Assembly: GCA_003427395.1 (NCBI GenBank)
Contig: BFEA01000020.1
Location: 3,481,266 to 3,527,554, forward strand
From: Chara braunii
Taxonomy: Eukaryota; Streptophyta; Charophyceae; Charales; Characeae
Direction: 5' to 3'
DNA length: 46,289 nucleotides
Shown here: piece after piece, positions 30,534 to 41,040 of the stretch
Layout: each line of letters starts with the position of its first letter
How positions within the stretch are numbered: the first letter of the stretch is position 1
Position numbers and translations under genes: made by a program
Notes under the pieces: model-generated
The model's input: the letters and a program-made list of their open reading frames with translations, nothing else
Told to the model about the DNA's origin: nothing
The model's database searches: none

Positions 30534-31060
30534 AATTAGCATCCGGGAGTGGGTGAGCAATTGCCAAGGGCATACCATGCGGCGAAACCAGTTGAAAGCC
30601 ATGTAAAATGAGTGGGTAGCCGCTGCTGCCGTCCGTGCACATATGCGGTCCAGCCTCTAGCCAGGACACTGGGGGGATGGGCCCTAATAAGCATTCGCGT
30701 CAGGGAAGTCACAGCAGCTTTAAAGTCGGCGGTGTTGTTACAGACATGTTCGAATCATGTTAGCTGCCCTGTGAGCACACCTGCAGTCTGATGAGCTGGG
30801 GCATTAGAGGGAGCACTGGGGTAGCGTATGACAGGGAATGTCCAGGCCTCAGCCTTATCAAACACGCCAATGCAGAGTGAGCCGTCTGGCCGAACCAGGA
30901 TTCTTGCCCCAAGGAAAACACTCGACCCATCGTGCTCAGTAGTATGTGTGCGCATGTGTTTTAGATTTCCACCACAATAGCCCCTATTCCACCCAGGCGA
31001 GTAGATTTGAGTTGAGCCAGCCCAACAATTAAAGAATTTCACCTCTTTAGCAAGCAACAT
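30534..31060 (-). pseudogene. Reverse transcriptase-like C-terminal fragment, unassigned family
   Basis: One frame interrupted only by a TGA at 30755-30757. It reads SSVFLGARILVRPDGSLCIG, VFDKAEAWTFPVIRYPSAPS, NAPAHQTAGVLTGQLT, then after the stop FEHVCNNTADFKAAVTSLTR and MLIRAHPPSVLARGWTAYV. The succession FLD-like, PDG, S-N-P, G-x-L-x-G-Q-L and RxHPPxxLxRxW resembles the region after the RT palm in some Penelope-like or related elements; here the FLD Asp is Gly. No YxDD box is found upstream. The family assignment is from pattern memory and is tentative. Confidence 0.45.
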
Positions 31061-32340
31061 GAATCATAATAGAACCATTTAGAACTGTGTTTAGTGGGGT
31101 TTTCTTTGGGGCAACAGCTCCTCTTTTACTAAGCCTTGCACGTACAAGGCTACCCACGTTGATGGTTGTTAACCAGCAGCTGCCCACATCCCCGTGTGCC
31201 TTAAAGGCCCACTTGCGTGTTATAACAGGAGGCATAGTAAAAGGGAAGGTATGCTCCTGTGCATTTCACTTCAGATCTTCATACTCCTGTTCATTTCACT
31301 TCAGATTTTCAGCTTATACTTAGTACTTGTGCCTGTCCTTCGTCTTCATACTCCAGTCTTTGTGTCTGTCCTCCGTCTTCATACTCCTGTTCATTTCACT
31401 TCAGATCTTCATATTGTCTGTTCTCTTAATGATGCTCATTCGTATGTATTTGCTGGTAGCACAAAGGGGAGGGTGGAGGGAAAGGGATAGAAGACGTGGT
31501 TCTGAAGGAGTGTGGAGCAGGGGGAGGTGGAGTGGACAGGGCAGGAGAGAAAAATGAAAAGGCAGGATAGTGTATGACATGCAAAGCGCAGGGGAGAGGC
31601 ATATGACGAACTTCGCAGAATTTAAATACTCACCGCTGGAACAGACTACTCTAGAATGGCACATGAGGGCAGTTAGTGTTTGGGTTGCATAAGATTTGAG
31701 CTGAGGAGCAGCTATTGCCTATGATACGTGGCCACCCATACAGACCGGACAGGAACATTTCGGGTGTGGACCGTGGACGCACCGCATCCAATTTCACAGT
31801 CACAGTGTCTGCATCAAATGGTGTGGCGCAGACAAATGTCACAGGCTACGTGGCTCCTACATGCTAGGAACACGAAGGCACGTTGAGCGCAATTATAGAG
31901 GCATTGCAGTTCCAGCCCCTGTCTAAAAATTGGAGATGCCATGTCAGGGTGCCTTACACGAGTACAGCACTGACGGTCGTCTTACATATGAAAGCAAAAA
32001 CTCACATGCACTATCCCTTCATAAGGCTCACGGCAAAAGGCTTGCGAACCACATGCTACTTGAGTCTCGGGCAAAAATGAGAAAATAGCTTTTTTAAGAA
32101 TTCCCGTTTCAATACAATATGATCCCTCCGTCACCATAGACTCCAAAGAATCTAATAAGAAATTCTGAACAATAAGAAATTATGACTAATATTTACTAGA
32201 ATAGGTATAAGAGGACTGTGCCTGCACGGGACCCAAACAGACATGCAAGTGTTCTCGGCTGTGGGCCCCAGCAAGCCTTGTGCCCGCCCTAAGCGAAGGC
32301 GGGCTTGAATATCCACCAGAGACCTATTTTTGACATTTTC
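31061..32340. other. Unassigned DNA with minisatellite
   Basis: Short minus-strand frames (31235-31047, 31842-31651 and, overlapping into the next region, 32541-32152) look compositionally coding and could be exons or remnants of the same RT-like gene, but I recognise no domain. A possible splice donor GCG/GTGAGT follows the second frame near 31640. Confidence 0.3.
31250..31422. repeat. ~30-bp minisatellite
   Basis: CTCCTGTTCATTTCACTTCA followed by GATCTTCATA recurs at about 31253, 31283 and 31384. Between them a related unit, CCTGTCCTYCGTCTTCATAC, occurs twice. Confidence 0.85.
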
Positions 32341-33704
32341 CATATGTGGGTACACAGACAGCTGCAGCACACCAGTTGGTTGCAGGGAAACGTGAGCCTC
32401 CAAGTTCGTTCCAGAAACAAAGACTGCGCTGTACTGTTGAGCCCAGGTCAAGGTGGTTGCACCCTGGGCACACGCAGCGTGAGGCAGACATATCACGCAG
32501 CGGAAACGGACGAATGAGAAAGCAGCATTGTCGTCACACAATCTCCGCGAGCCAATGAGAATGTGGCCAACCCTTGGAGCCTGGGAGGCTACCTATACGT
32601 GCCCAACCAAAAACGGCCCAGGCCCTTGACTGTAGAGGTGGGCCCGGGCGCAGAGACTGGGGCCCGACTGGAATCTACTGGAAACTGCCCCGGCCAAACC
32701 CAGGCAGACACACAAAGAGCCCAGCCCAGGGTGAGGCATTCTGGCCTACGCAGGCAATGTGGACACGCTGCTGCGTTGCTGTGCAAGTGTCTGCATCGGC
32801 GCTGCTGGTCGGATGCTCGCACAGGCGCTAAGGTGTGGGGCGCTGCAAGGGCAGTGGGTGCACAGCAGCCATAGCCGGGCTGCAGGGGCGCAAGGCAGGT
32901 GATGGCCAAGGTGGTCTTCAGGTAGGAGGCGCATGCTGTGGGGAGACGAGGGGTGATGGCGAGAGGAGAGAGAATGTACCTGGTGTATGCTGGTGATCGG
33001 CATTGGTGTTGACGTCACGTACATTGGTCTTCGACTTCAGAGTGATCCACTTGCGAGAACGTAGATAGGTTAGATAGGCCGAGTAGGATAGGCTAAGCGC
33101 TGGGCGCCAGACAGTAAGTGTGACACTGGATACAGTGTTGGTGTGACCAGAGAGTGGCGACATTGACATTCGAATTCACTGTATGGCAAGGCTGAACATC
33201 CGGTCCCACCGGGGTCCCCTTCCCCCACCGGAACCGGTCCGGTAGTACCGGCCGGTGGACCGTGCCGGTTCCCCCCCGGTGGCATTTCGCGCAAGTGGAT
33301 CACGGGGGGGTTTCAATTTTTTTTGGGGCCGGGAGGCCTCCATGCGGGTCGTGGAGGCCTCCCGGCCCCGAAAAAAATAAAACCGGGCCCGGTAGGCCCA
33401 CCAAAAAGCTCAAAAACTGGCGGCCTATCTGGGCCGTCGATCTCGTGAGATCTGCGGCCCAGATAGGTCGCAGTTTTTGAACATTCGGGCGGGAAACCGC
33501 CCGAACTTCGACTTGCCGAACTGCCGCCGACGATCGGCCCCGCCACCCCGTCTCCAGCCTCCAACCCGTCACTTCGACGCTTCGTCGAAAGTGAACGAGG
33601 TTGCGACTGCGTTGCACCCCTCCCACGTCCACCCCGGCCTCGGATCACCATCGCCCCGCCCCGTCGTCCACCATTGAAGGTAAGTGACCCAAACTTTCAC
33701 TTTC

Positions 33705-33727
33705 CTCTTCTTCTTCTTCTTCTTCTT

Positions 33728-33760
<33 letters not shown>

Positions 33761-33780
33761 ATCTTCTTCTTCTTCTTCTT

Positions 33781-33813
<33 letters not shown>

Positions 33814-33849
33814 ATCATCTTCTCCTTCTTCTTCTTCTTCTTCTTCTTG
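33705..33849. repeat. (CTT)n microsatellite
   Basis: About 145 bp of CTT with two ACTATCWT interruptions. Poly-Phe, poly-Leu and poly-Ser frames here are artefacts. Confidence 0.95.
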
Positions 33850-33902
33850 TGGCAGAGCCGAAGTTCCACATGAACATGTGTGCGCTGGGGTAACCAGCGG
33901 GC

Positions 33903-33904
<2 letters not shown>

Positions 33905-33948
<44 letters not shown>

Positions 33949-34106
33949 AGTGCCCGCGTGCATGAGAGAGAGAGAGAGAGGTAGTGGGTGCGCGGCGGGT
34001 TATGGGCGTGCGGAGGGTTGTGCGTGCGCGCGGAGGGTTATGCGCGCGCGGAGGGTTGTGCGTGCGCGCGGAGGGTAGCGGGCACGCGGAGTTAAGTGGG
34101 GGCGCG

Positions 34107-34172
<66 letters not shown>

Positions 34173-34174
34173 GT

Positions 34175-34212
<38 letters not shown>

Positions 34213-34330
34213 TAGTGGGTGCGCGGGGGGTTGTGGGCGTGCGGAGGGTTGTGGGCGCGCGCGGAGAGTAGCGGGTGCGCGGAGGCTAGCGGGCACGCGG
34301 AGTTTAGTGGGCGCGCGCGGCAGGTACGCT
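33905..34330. repeat. (GA)n and (GT)n runs with GCGCGCGGAGGGTT minisatellite
   Basis: GA runs at 33905-33946 and 34109-34169, GT at 34173-34199. Around them is a degenerate 20-25-bp unit containing GTGCGCGCGGAGGGTTGTG (about 33985-34095 and 34215-34325). All lie inside the hAT-like element. Confidence 0.9.
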
Positions 34331-34751
34331 GCAACCACCCCGACAAACACCCCCAGAACACCCAGACCCCCCCCACCCCACCCCCCCAACCCCATGAAAA
34401 AAAAANCCCCCCAACCCCATGAAAAAAAAATTCGCACATCATGTTTTCTCTGCGGATTCGGGGAGATCTCGACAAGCGCAGTCCAACCCCATCACCAAAA
34501 AAAATAATAATAAAAAATTGAACCGGTTTTGGGCCCAACCGGAATTCGGGTCCGGGCCAGTCCAACCAACCGGCCCGGCTGGGACCGGTCCGGTCCAACC
34601 GGCCGGTGGCCGGTGCAGCCCTGCTGTATGGCTCTATTTGGACGGTATCTTGGTGCATTGCACTCTCTGCTTGGTTCATGACTATCTGAGCTACTTCCTG
34701 ATTTTGCAACTTCGATTTCTGTATATCGCTCTCGCTATATTCCTTGCAGTT

Positions 34752-34763
34752 TGGTATCACAGG
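34752..34763 (+). other. E3 degenerate primer binding site
   Basis: TGGTATCACAGG, similar to the initiator Met complement TGGTATCAGAGC in its first eight bases, three bases from the LTR end CA at 34747-34748. Confidence 0.6.
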
Positions 34764-35988
34764 TGGTTCGAGATCGTGGTTACCGGCACTGATGACATTG
34801 TTACTTGGTGCGCTGAAGAAGCTTCTACGCAGTGAGGATACATTGGCGCTGACATAGTTTGCCACTCCCGAGTAGAGGGGAGGCCGGCAGGAAGGCTGTG
34901 GCACAGCGTGGGAGCAGTGGCGACAGCGGGTGTGTGTGGGATGATGAAATCATGCTGACATGCATTTTGGCTGAGGTGGAACTGCATTGCATTGTGGGTG
35001 GTACCGAGACTGACCGGTCATCAAAATGCATGTCGGCTCAATTGGTCAGAAATCTGTGGTTGGGGGTAGCAACCCCCAGGTACGTTGTTCCCTTACCTTA
35101 CCTTCCTATCTCAATCTCTTCTTACCGTGAGGAAGTGAGTCCAACTTGAGTGTCCTCTTGTGGTTCAGGAGTCGTGAGCGCTCTACCTTGAGAGTCGACA
35201 TTCTTCCTGGCAATGCACCTGGAAGGAGAAGGAGGTGCCTCTGAAGGGCCCTGGTCGAAGCACGGGTCATGTTCACCATGCCAACCCATGGGAGTAGAGC
35301 ATGCATGCTTTGCCGCTTTGTCCTTTAAGCTCTTGCTGCGATGTAGAGGGGACGTGGACTGACCGGTCCTATGCAAGACATTTACCAGACCGTCTATAAA
35401 TTACTTCTCGCGGGATCTGATCTGAACACTGGCTGTGTTCGCCGACCTGTCTGCGACGTTAAATAATTCCTGAGGACCCTGGGGGCTGTCCTTAAACTGC
35501 CTCTTGATCAGCCAGATCAGTCGGATGTAAGGCTCGTTGCATGCGAGGATACATAACGGGCAGTACTGGTCATAAACGGGCTCCTGGGCACAGGGATGGG
35601 CCGTTGTGCACACGATAGACACTGCTGCTTGATGATGCAAGTCAGGCTCGTTGGACACAGGGGAAGGGAAGGTTCCAAGTGGTGCTCGAACACAAACACA
35701 ATTATTTCCATTACGGCATACATCTGTGCACTTGATCTATTTTTATTTTGATTAGTTGAGGTGTGACAGACTTCTAACACCTGACAGACAGCATTAGTTT
35801 AGAACTGTAGTAGTCTACAACTGCCAGTTTTGTGTGATGCTGCTGTAGGAGAACTACTCGGAGTAGGAATAGATCAATTGCTCAGTCTGTGTATAAACTG
35901 TTGATACCACTTGATCGGTAGCCCGAGTGACACATGTTGTGGTAGGCTTCAGTGAGGGCACCAGTGCAGACAGTGATCTGCTTAGCTG
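34764..35988 (+). other. E3 5' untranslated leader
   Basis: About 1.2 kb without a supported gene. Its length matches the leaders of E1 and E2. No regulatory motif is recognised. Confidence 0.6.
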
Positions 35989-36860
35989 ATGAGCGGTACA
36001 GATAGCGGTGAAGAGACAGCTGACGACAGGAGGCAAACACGGCGGGATACACGAAGGATTCCGTTAGTGTTTCATGTTCTGCTACCAGGGGACGAGAGAA
36101 GGTTCTTGGCCGGAGCAAGGGCCCGACACTTGCAGACTGCTAGGGAGGCAGCAGCAGCAAACGCTATAGCGATGGCTACATCTGCAGCGACCTCTCAAGG
36201 TCAACAGACGTCAGGAACTTTATCTAGTTCCTCCGCCTTATCCAATGGGATGAGTGCAGGACCTTCCACACGTCAGATGAAGGGATCGCAGTACAGCTCG
36301 CCACCTTCACGCACTAGAGAGGCCATAGAACTCCAGCAAGTGGAGTTCATCCGCTTATGATTAGCGAAGGAACTTAGGGAAGCTACCGAAAGAGAAACTG
36401 AGATTAGAAATAGGAAAGCCAGATTAGAGAGCAGAAGGGCGGACAAGGTTGCAATAGAAGGGTTAGACGACTCGACCCTTGATGACACAAGTAAAATCCT
36501 TAAGGCGGGATGTTGAGCATGTACGCTTACATGGACAGCAAACTGGATGCAATCCTAGATACCCTTGACCAGATATTGAATGCCATGCAGACAAGAGGAG
36601 GACCACATCCCTCCTTAGCTGGTGGGCCCAGTGCGCGGCCGCAGGCAGCATTGCCATCAGCAGTAGGAACACCAACGATAACAGGCTCATTTGCCACTCA
36701 ATTTGGTACCCCACCAAGTGGCACGTCAGCAGCAGCAGCAAAGACTGCTGCTTCTTCATCTTCAGGTCCAGCTGCTGCCGCTACAGGGCAGCAGCCAGTT
36801 CCACAAATGGGACTACAGCAGCCTTGGTACCCCGAGACCCTACCGAAACCACCCCTGTAA
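35989..36860 (+). pseudogene. E3 gag N-terminal region
   Basis: It begins MSGTDSGEETADDRRQTRRD. After RTREAIELQQVEFIRL a TGA (36358-36360) interrupts, and the frame continues LAKELREATERETEIRNRKA and RLESRRADKVAIEGLDDSTL, a basic/acidic helical segment. A shifted frame (36510-36860) reads YMDSKLDAILDTLDQILNAM (amphipathic helix), then an Ala/Ser/Pro-rich linker with PQMGLQQPWYPE. Gag would form the particle. Broken by the stop and at least one frameshift. Confidence 0.75.
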
Positions 36861-37780
36861 CAAGCATGAGGCTGAGGGTGAGCCGAGGGAGAGGAGAGAG
36901 AGGGAGAGAGTGAGAGCACACACACACACTCACTCACTCCACTCGACGGACTCGGACTGAGGGTCGGACGCAGACACATTGGTAAGGCCATAGTCGAAGT
37001 CTTGGGTTCCGAATGCCGAAACAGCAAGTCACACTGAGTACGAGTACAGCAGCAGAGAACTGGTACGAGACTGCCCCCCGTACCGTACGGGGAGCCGATA
37101 TAAGTACCGGTGACACGTACGGTACCAGGGGCATTTCTTCAAAGGCCCCGAGGGCAGAACTGAAAAATGCAGTATTTGAAAGTGGCGCCCGAATTGCAGC
37201 ATGGCGCCAGTTGTCCAAAATCCTATGCTACCAAAGGAGGGGTTTGGAAAAAAGGGTGCCAGGCCGAGAACGGGATGCAGCCAAAACAGCAAAAGATAGA
37301 CCAGGGATCCAGCCCTGGTGAAGTCCGTAACAACCCCCGTCTTTCTCAAGCTAGGAGCACAGCAACCTGCTACGGACGGGAGGAAGAAGAAGGAAGCCCC
37401 CACAAGAATGGAAGAAGAAGAGTAGACGGATGACAATGGTTGATTCCGATGGGAATCAAACCGAGATCGATGATTTCGGTGATCTTGTGGAGGAAACAAA
37501 GATAGGTGGCGACCAGAGTGCAAAGTGTGGCAACCTCGCCGCCATACAGGAAAGGCATCTGGTCGCGGCAAGGGCGGTTAGCAAAAGAGTCAGGGGCAGG
37601 CTCAGAACTCAAACAAGATTCGGCTTGGGTGAGGGCTGGCCTGGATTCGGATGTGTTGAGGGACCAGTACTCGCGAGGAGCTTGCATTAAACCACCACTC
37701 TGTCCGACAGGTCGAAATTGCGCCTACCGGTAGGTGGATTTTCCGAAACGGCAACCGGATTACCATAAGGCGAGCGGACT

Positions 37781-38022
37781 ACCGGGTGACCCTTTTCCTC
37801 AGTCCCTGTCGGCGGGCCCAGCAATTGCTGGCATATATTTCTGTTATTTGTTTTTTTTTTTGAATTTGAATGGGCAAAAAAAAAAAAAAAAAAAAAAAAA
37901 AGAAGAAACGGTGTCCAGACCGGGTGACCCTTTTCCTCAGTCCCTGTCGGCGGGCCCAGTAAAAAGTCGTGTATGTTTTTGTTGGAATTTGAATGGGCAA
38001 AAAAAAAAAAAAAAAAAAAAAG
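37781..38022 (+). repeat. Two tandem units, each ending in poly(A)
   Basis: ACCGGGTGACCCTTTTCCTC starts at about 37781 and 37920. Both units run through AGTCCCTGTCGGCGGGCCCA, differ in the middle, converge on GAATTTGAATGGGC, and end in A runs of about 25 and 21. Confidence 0.85.
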
Positions 38023-38281
38023 GGAAAGAATTTTCGGATGGATCCCTGCCAGGGGCCGAGGTCGTTGCGGCCTCATCGTAGATAGAAATCCAGTTACGGC
38101 CGGATCCCGCTGGCAAGGACGATTGGGATGACTGTCTGAATCTGGACGTGTGCCACGCAGATATGCAGAAAAGCAGATCAACACTGTTTTCTGCACCTTG
38201 CCACTAGGACGTCCAAATTCAGATAGTCTTGGCAATGGTCTTTGCCTATGGGAAAACCCCTCAGTATATCTCCGCGACGGA

Positions 38282-38401
38282 GGGCCTCACTGCACTACTC
38301 TCGACATGCACAAAAGACAAATCTTGGCGGTGTATCTTTTTGAAATGTAGTGCAAGATTCACTCTCGTTTTGCACATTTCGAGAGTAGTGCGGCGAGGCC
38401 C
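38282..38401. repeat. Imperfect inverted repeat (foldback, ~120 bp)
   Basis: GGGCCTCACTGCACTACTCT followed by CGACATGCACAAAAG (38282-38316) pairs imperfectly with 38367-38401, in which GAGAGTAGTGCGGCGAGGCC is the matching core. The loop is about 50 bp. Confidence 0.8.
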
Positions 38402-38481
38402 GAAGCCATTACGAGCAAGCTGGGTATCAATTTTTTTTTTCGCCCTAAGTCGTTTTTTTTTTTCGGCCTCACCTTCTATGC

Positions 38482-38964
38482 GTGTGGATGCCGAAACGTG
38501 CGGTGGGAATAAACGAGGCCCATGAAAAAAAGAAAACTGACAAGTCATTCACAAAAAAAAAATTACATATATTAATAAAACAAACAATTCGAATGTGTTT
38601 TGGAAAAGTGGCGGCCGCGACTGTTCCCGCCTTCGAAAGCAGGGAATACTACCTACGGCCCAAAGATGCCACAGGTTCCGACTTTCCCACGACACTGGCC
38701 CTGCTGTTTCGCCCACCGGTCGCCGCCCTACCTAAATATTCGCCCGGACTCACAGCAGGGGCTATTTCCTCCTGTCGGACAGAGTGGTGGTTTAATTGCG
38801 GTGAATATCGCCATCACCAGTTCAAATGCAAGAACGCGAAAGTCTCTCTAAAGATTCCTCCCAAAGGTGGTTTTGGGGGATCTTTCACCCAGAGTGGTGC
38901 CTCTACGAGCTCCAATCAGGGCAACACATCGGCCAGTAGTAGTAGCTGCTTCTACTCACGCTGA
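38482..38964 (+). pseudogene. E3 gag C-terminus with degraded zinc knuckle
   Basis: The frame includes YYLRPKDATGSDFPTTLALL and then EWWFNCGEYRHHQFKCKNAK. This is the CX2CX4HX4C nucleocapsid knuckle with its first Cys replaced by Trp, so zinc binding is probably lost. A Gly/Ser/Thr-rich tail follows. It overlaps the protease frame by about 100 bp in another phase. Confidence 0.75.
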
Positions 38965-39607
38965 AGTGGTTGATGTACCCTTGCGACTTCAGGAGTTGGC
39001 CGAAGCTATCGACTCTCTAGTGACCTCGCAGATGCATCTGTACCAAACAATCTGTTCGTTAGATGTATCTCAGGCCTTAGAAGACTTGGAAACCGAGTGG
39101 TCGGCAAGGGACCCTCGTGAGTCTTGGGTGGCACTATCTAGAGGTCCTAGAGGGGAGCATTTCGTAGTGAAAGTCGATGTAGGTGGCCGCAAGTGTGATG
39201 CATTTGTAGACATTGGCTCCACGCGGAACTTCATAAGTCTCAACTGCGTTGACAGACTGCTTCTAGGGGACCGGGTGCAGCGCTTACGTAGATATGTAGC
39301 ATCTATCCTCGCCAACAAAGAGCGCATGGTTGTAAATGACTACGTCAAGGACATAGTCTGCACCTTCTACTATGGAGGTGGGGAACTTAACCATAGGATT
39401 TCGTTCCTAGTTAGCAATAGTTTGTCATTTGACATGTTGTTAGGTATGTACTACCGCGAGGTTGCAAAGCCCCAAACCGACTGGGACGGAAAGTTGCTCA
39501 AGCATGTACTATCGGAAGGGAGGACAGTCAGACTCGCGAAGTACAAGCCTAGCAGTCTGATAGACACTTACGGTTGTTTGTGCATCAGCATTCTACAATT
39601 ATTATAA
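38867..39607 (+). pseudogene. E3 aspartic protease
   Basis: A 246-codon frame. EHFVVKVDVGGRKCDAFVDI followed by GSTRNFIS contains the retropepsin site as DIG where the family has DSG. FDMLLGMYYRE is the second motif. The upstream part (AEVVDVPLRLQELAEAIDSL) is a gag-pol linker helix. The change in the active-site triplet suggests an inactive enzyme. Confidence 0.85.
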
Positions 39608-39761
39608 ACAAAACCAAGAGGAGGGTATGTACTTAGTTTTTGCCTTTTAGAAAGGGAAGGTCGTTAAAACACCCCCAGAGATAGAAATAGTTGTCGCTAA
39701 GTACCCTGATCTGTTCGAGGAGCCTTCAGGACTCGTAGACAGGGAGGTTATCCATGCCATA

Positions 39762-41040
39762 GTGATCATCCCAAGTAGCAAGACACCGAAGGGAAGAATC
39801 TATAGAATGGCTCCGACTGAGTTGGACAAGCTTCGTCGGCAGTTCAAAGAGCTCACAGAGAAGGGTTGGATTCGGCCTAGCACCTCCCCCTTCGGCTCAC
39901 CAGTTCTATTTGTCCCGAAGAAGGGGGAGACACTGAGGATGTGCATTGATTATAGAGGCCTCAATGCCATCACCGCCAAGAACACAAAGTCTCTACCACA
40001 CATCGACGACCTCTTGGATAGGGTGCAGGGATATAGGTACCTTACCAACATAGACTTAAAATCCGGCTACCATCAAATTGCCATTAGACCAGAGGACCAA
40101 CACAATTCCACATTTCAGAGCAAGTACGAGTTTGTGGTGATGCCTTTTGGCCTTTGCAATGCGCCGAGAACATTCCGGCATGCCATGAATAGGGTCTTTC
40201 CTGACTATTTGGATAAGTTCATCATCGTGTACCTCGACGATATATTTATCTTCAATAGGATTGTCAACGAGCATGCCCAACCATGTAGAAACCGCACTTC
40301 ACTCCTACGACAACACAAGTATAAGATAAACTTAGAGAAATGTGAGTTCAATCGCACTAGAATCTTATACTTGGGTCATGAGATATCTGTGGAAGGAACT
40401 AGGCCCGAAGATGCAAAGGTGGCTAGCATTCGAGACTGGCCACAACCTCGGTTTGTGACCGAGGTCAGATCTTTCTTAAGGATGACTGGCTACTATCGCA
40501 ACTTTGTGAAGAACTATATTTCGATGGCCGTCCCTCTGACTGATCTTACACGCCTTGACACACCATGGGAATGGGCAGACAAATGTAAGGTTGCTTTCAA
40601 AAGACTGAAGCATGCCCTCATGCATCATGAGGTTCTCATGGTCCCTGATCCGGAGAGGCCATTCGTTGTAACCATTGATGCAAGCCAATATGGCATAGGC
40701 GCAGAGTTGGCCCAGCAAGAAGGGAAAACGTTGAGGCCCATCGAGTACATGAGCAAGAAGATGCCATCAAAGAAGTTGGCGAAGTCCACCTACCAAAGGG
40801 AACTCTACACCTTTTACAAGGCTCTTGTCCACTAGAGGCACTATTTGTTGGGACGGTTCTTCTACTCGAGAATTGACCATCATACACTCAAGTGGATCAA
40901 GACGCAGCCCGTTCTCTCCGACGCACTCAAACGCTGGATTAAAGTCATAGATTAATACGACTTCAAGCTAGACTACGTCAAAGTAGAGTACAACAAGGTT
41001 GCTGATTCGTTATCCTGTAATGCAGATTACCTCAATCATT
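39762..41040 (+). pseudogene. E3 reverse transcriptase and RNase H
   Basis: The frame is open for 357 codons (39762-40835). It has GWIRPSTSPFGSPVLFVPKK, RMCIDYRGLNAITAKNTKSL, YLTNIDLKSGYHQI (motif A Asp), MPFGLCNAPRTFRHAMNRVF, FIIVYLDDIFIF (intact YLDD), ILYLGHEISVEGTRPEDAKV, RSFLRMTGYYRNFVKNY, and RNase H start FVVTIDASQYGIGAELAQQE with STYQRELYTFYKALVH. TAG at 40833-40835 (where the family has Trp) and TAA at 40953-40955 (family Gln) interrupt RHYLLGRFF...DHHTLKW and NKVADSLSCNADYL. This is the best preserved RT in the window. Confidence 0.95.

Larger units (their letters stand above)
33187..34623. mobile_element. Non-autonomous hAT-like DNA transposon (1437 bp) in E3 LTR
   Basis: Perfect 8-bp duplications CTGTATGG flank it (33179-33186, 34624-34631). 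Inverted ends are CAAGGCTGAAC on the left and CAGGGCTGCAC inward from the right, a CAGGG-type hAT terminus. CCGG-rich subterminal repeats follow on both sides. The related LTR at 44911-45466 has the uninterrupted site (TTGTATGG at 45340-45347). The interior has no transposase, only simple and GC-rich tandem repeats and one N. Confidence 0.9.
32750..34748 (+). repeat. E3 5' LTR, right part, interrupted by a hAT-like element
   Basis: GCAGGCAATGTGGACA...to...ATATTCCTTGCA matches 44911-45466 in the same orientation. The match is split by the insertion at 33187-34623. It ends CA at 34747-34748, just before a TGGTATCA primer-like site, which identifies it as an LTR. Confidence 0.8.
36861..38480 (+). 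other. Rearranged gag interval of E3 with repeats
   Basis: It holds GA and CA runs (36885-36945), stop-rich probable gag remnant, two poly(A)-ended repeat units (37781-38022) and an inverted repeat (38282-38401). No intact domain is seen. Confidence 0.5.

Noticed and set aside
34092-34904. 270-codon minus-strand frame
   Set aside because: It runs from an LTR across the hAT-like boundary, through an N and into GA repeats, so it is a composite with no biological continuity.
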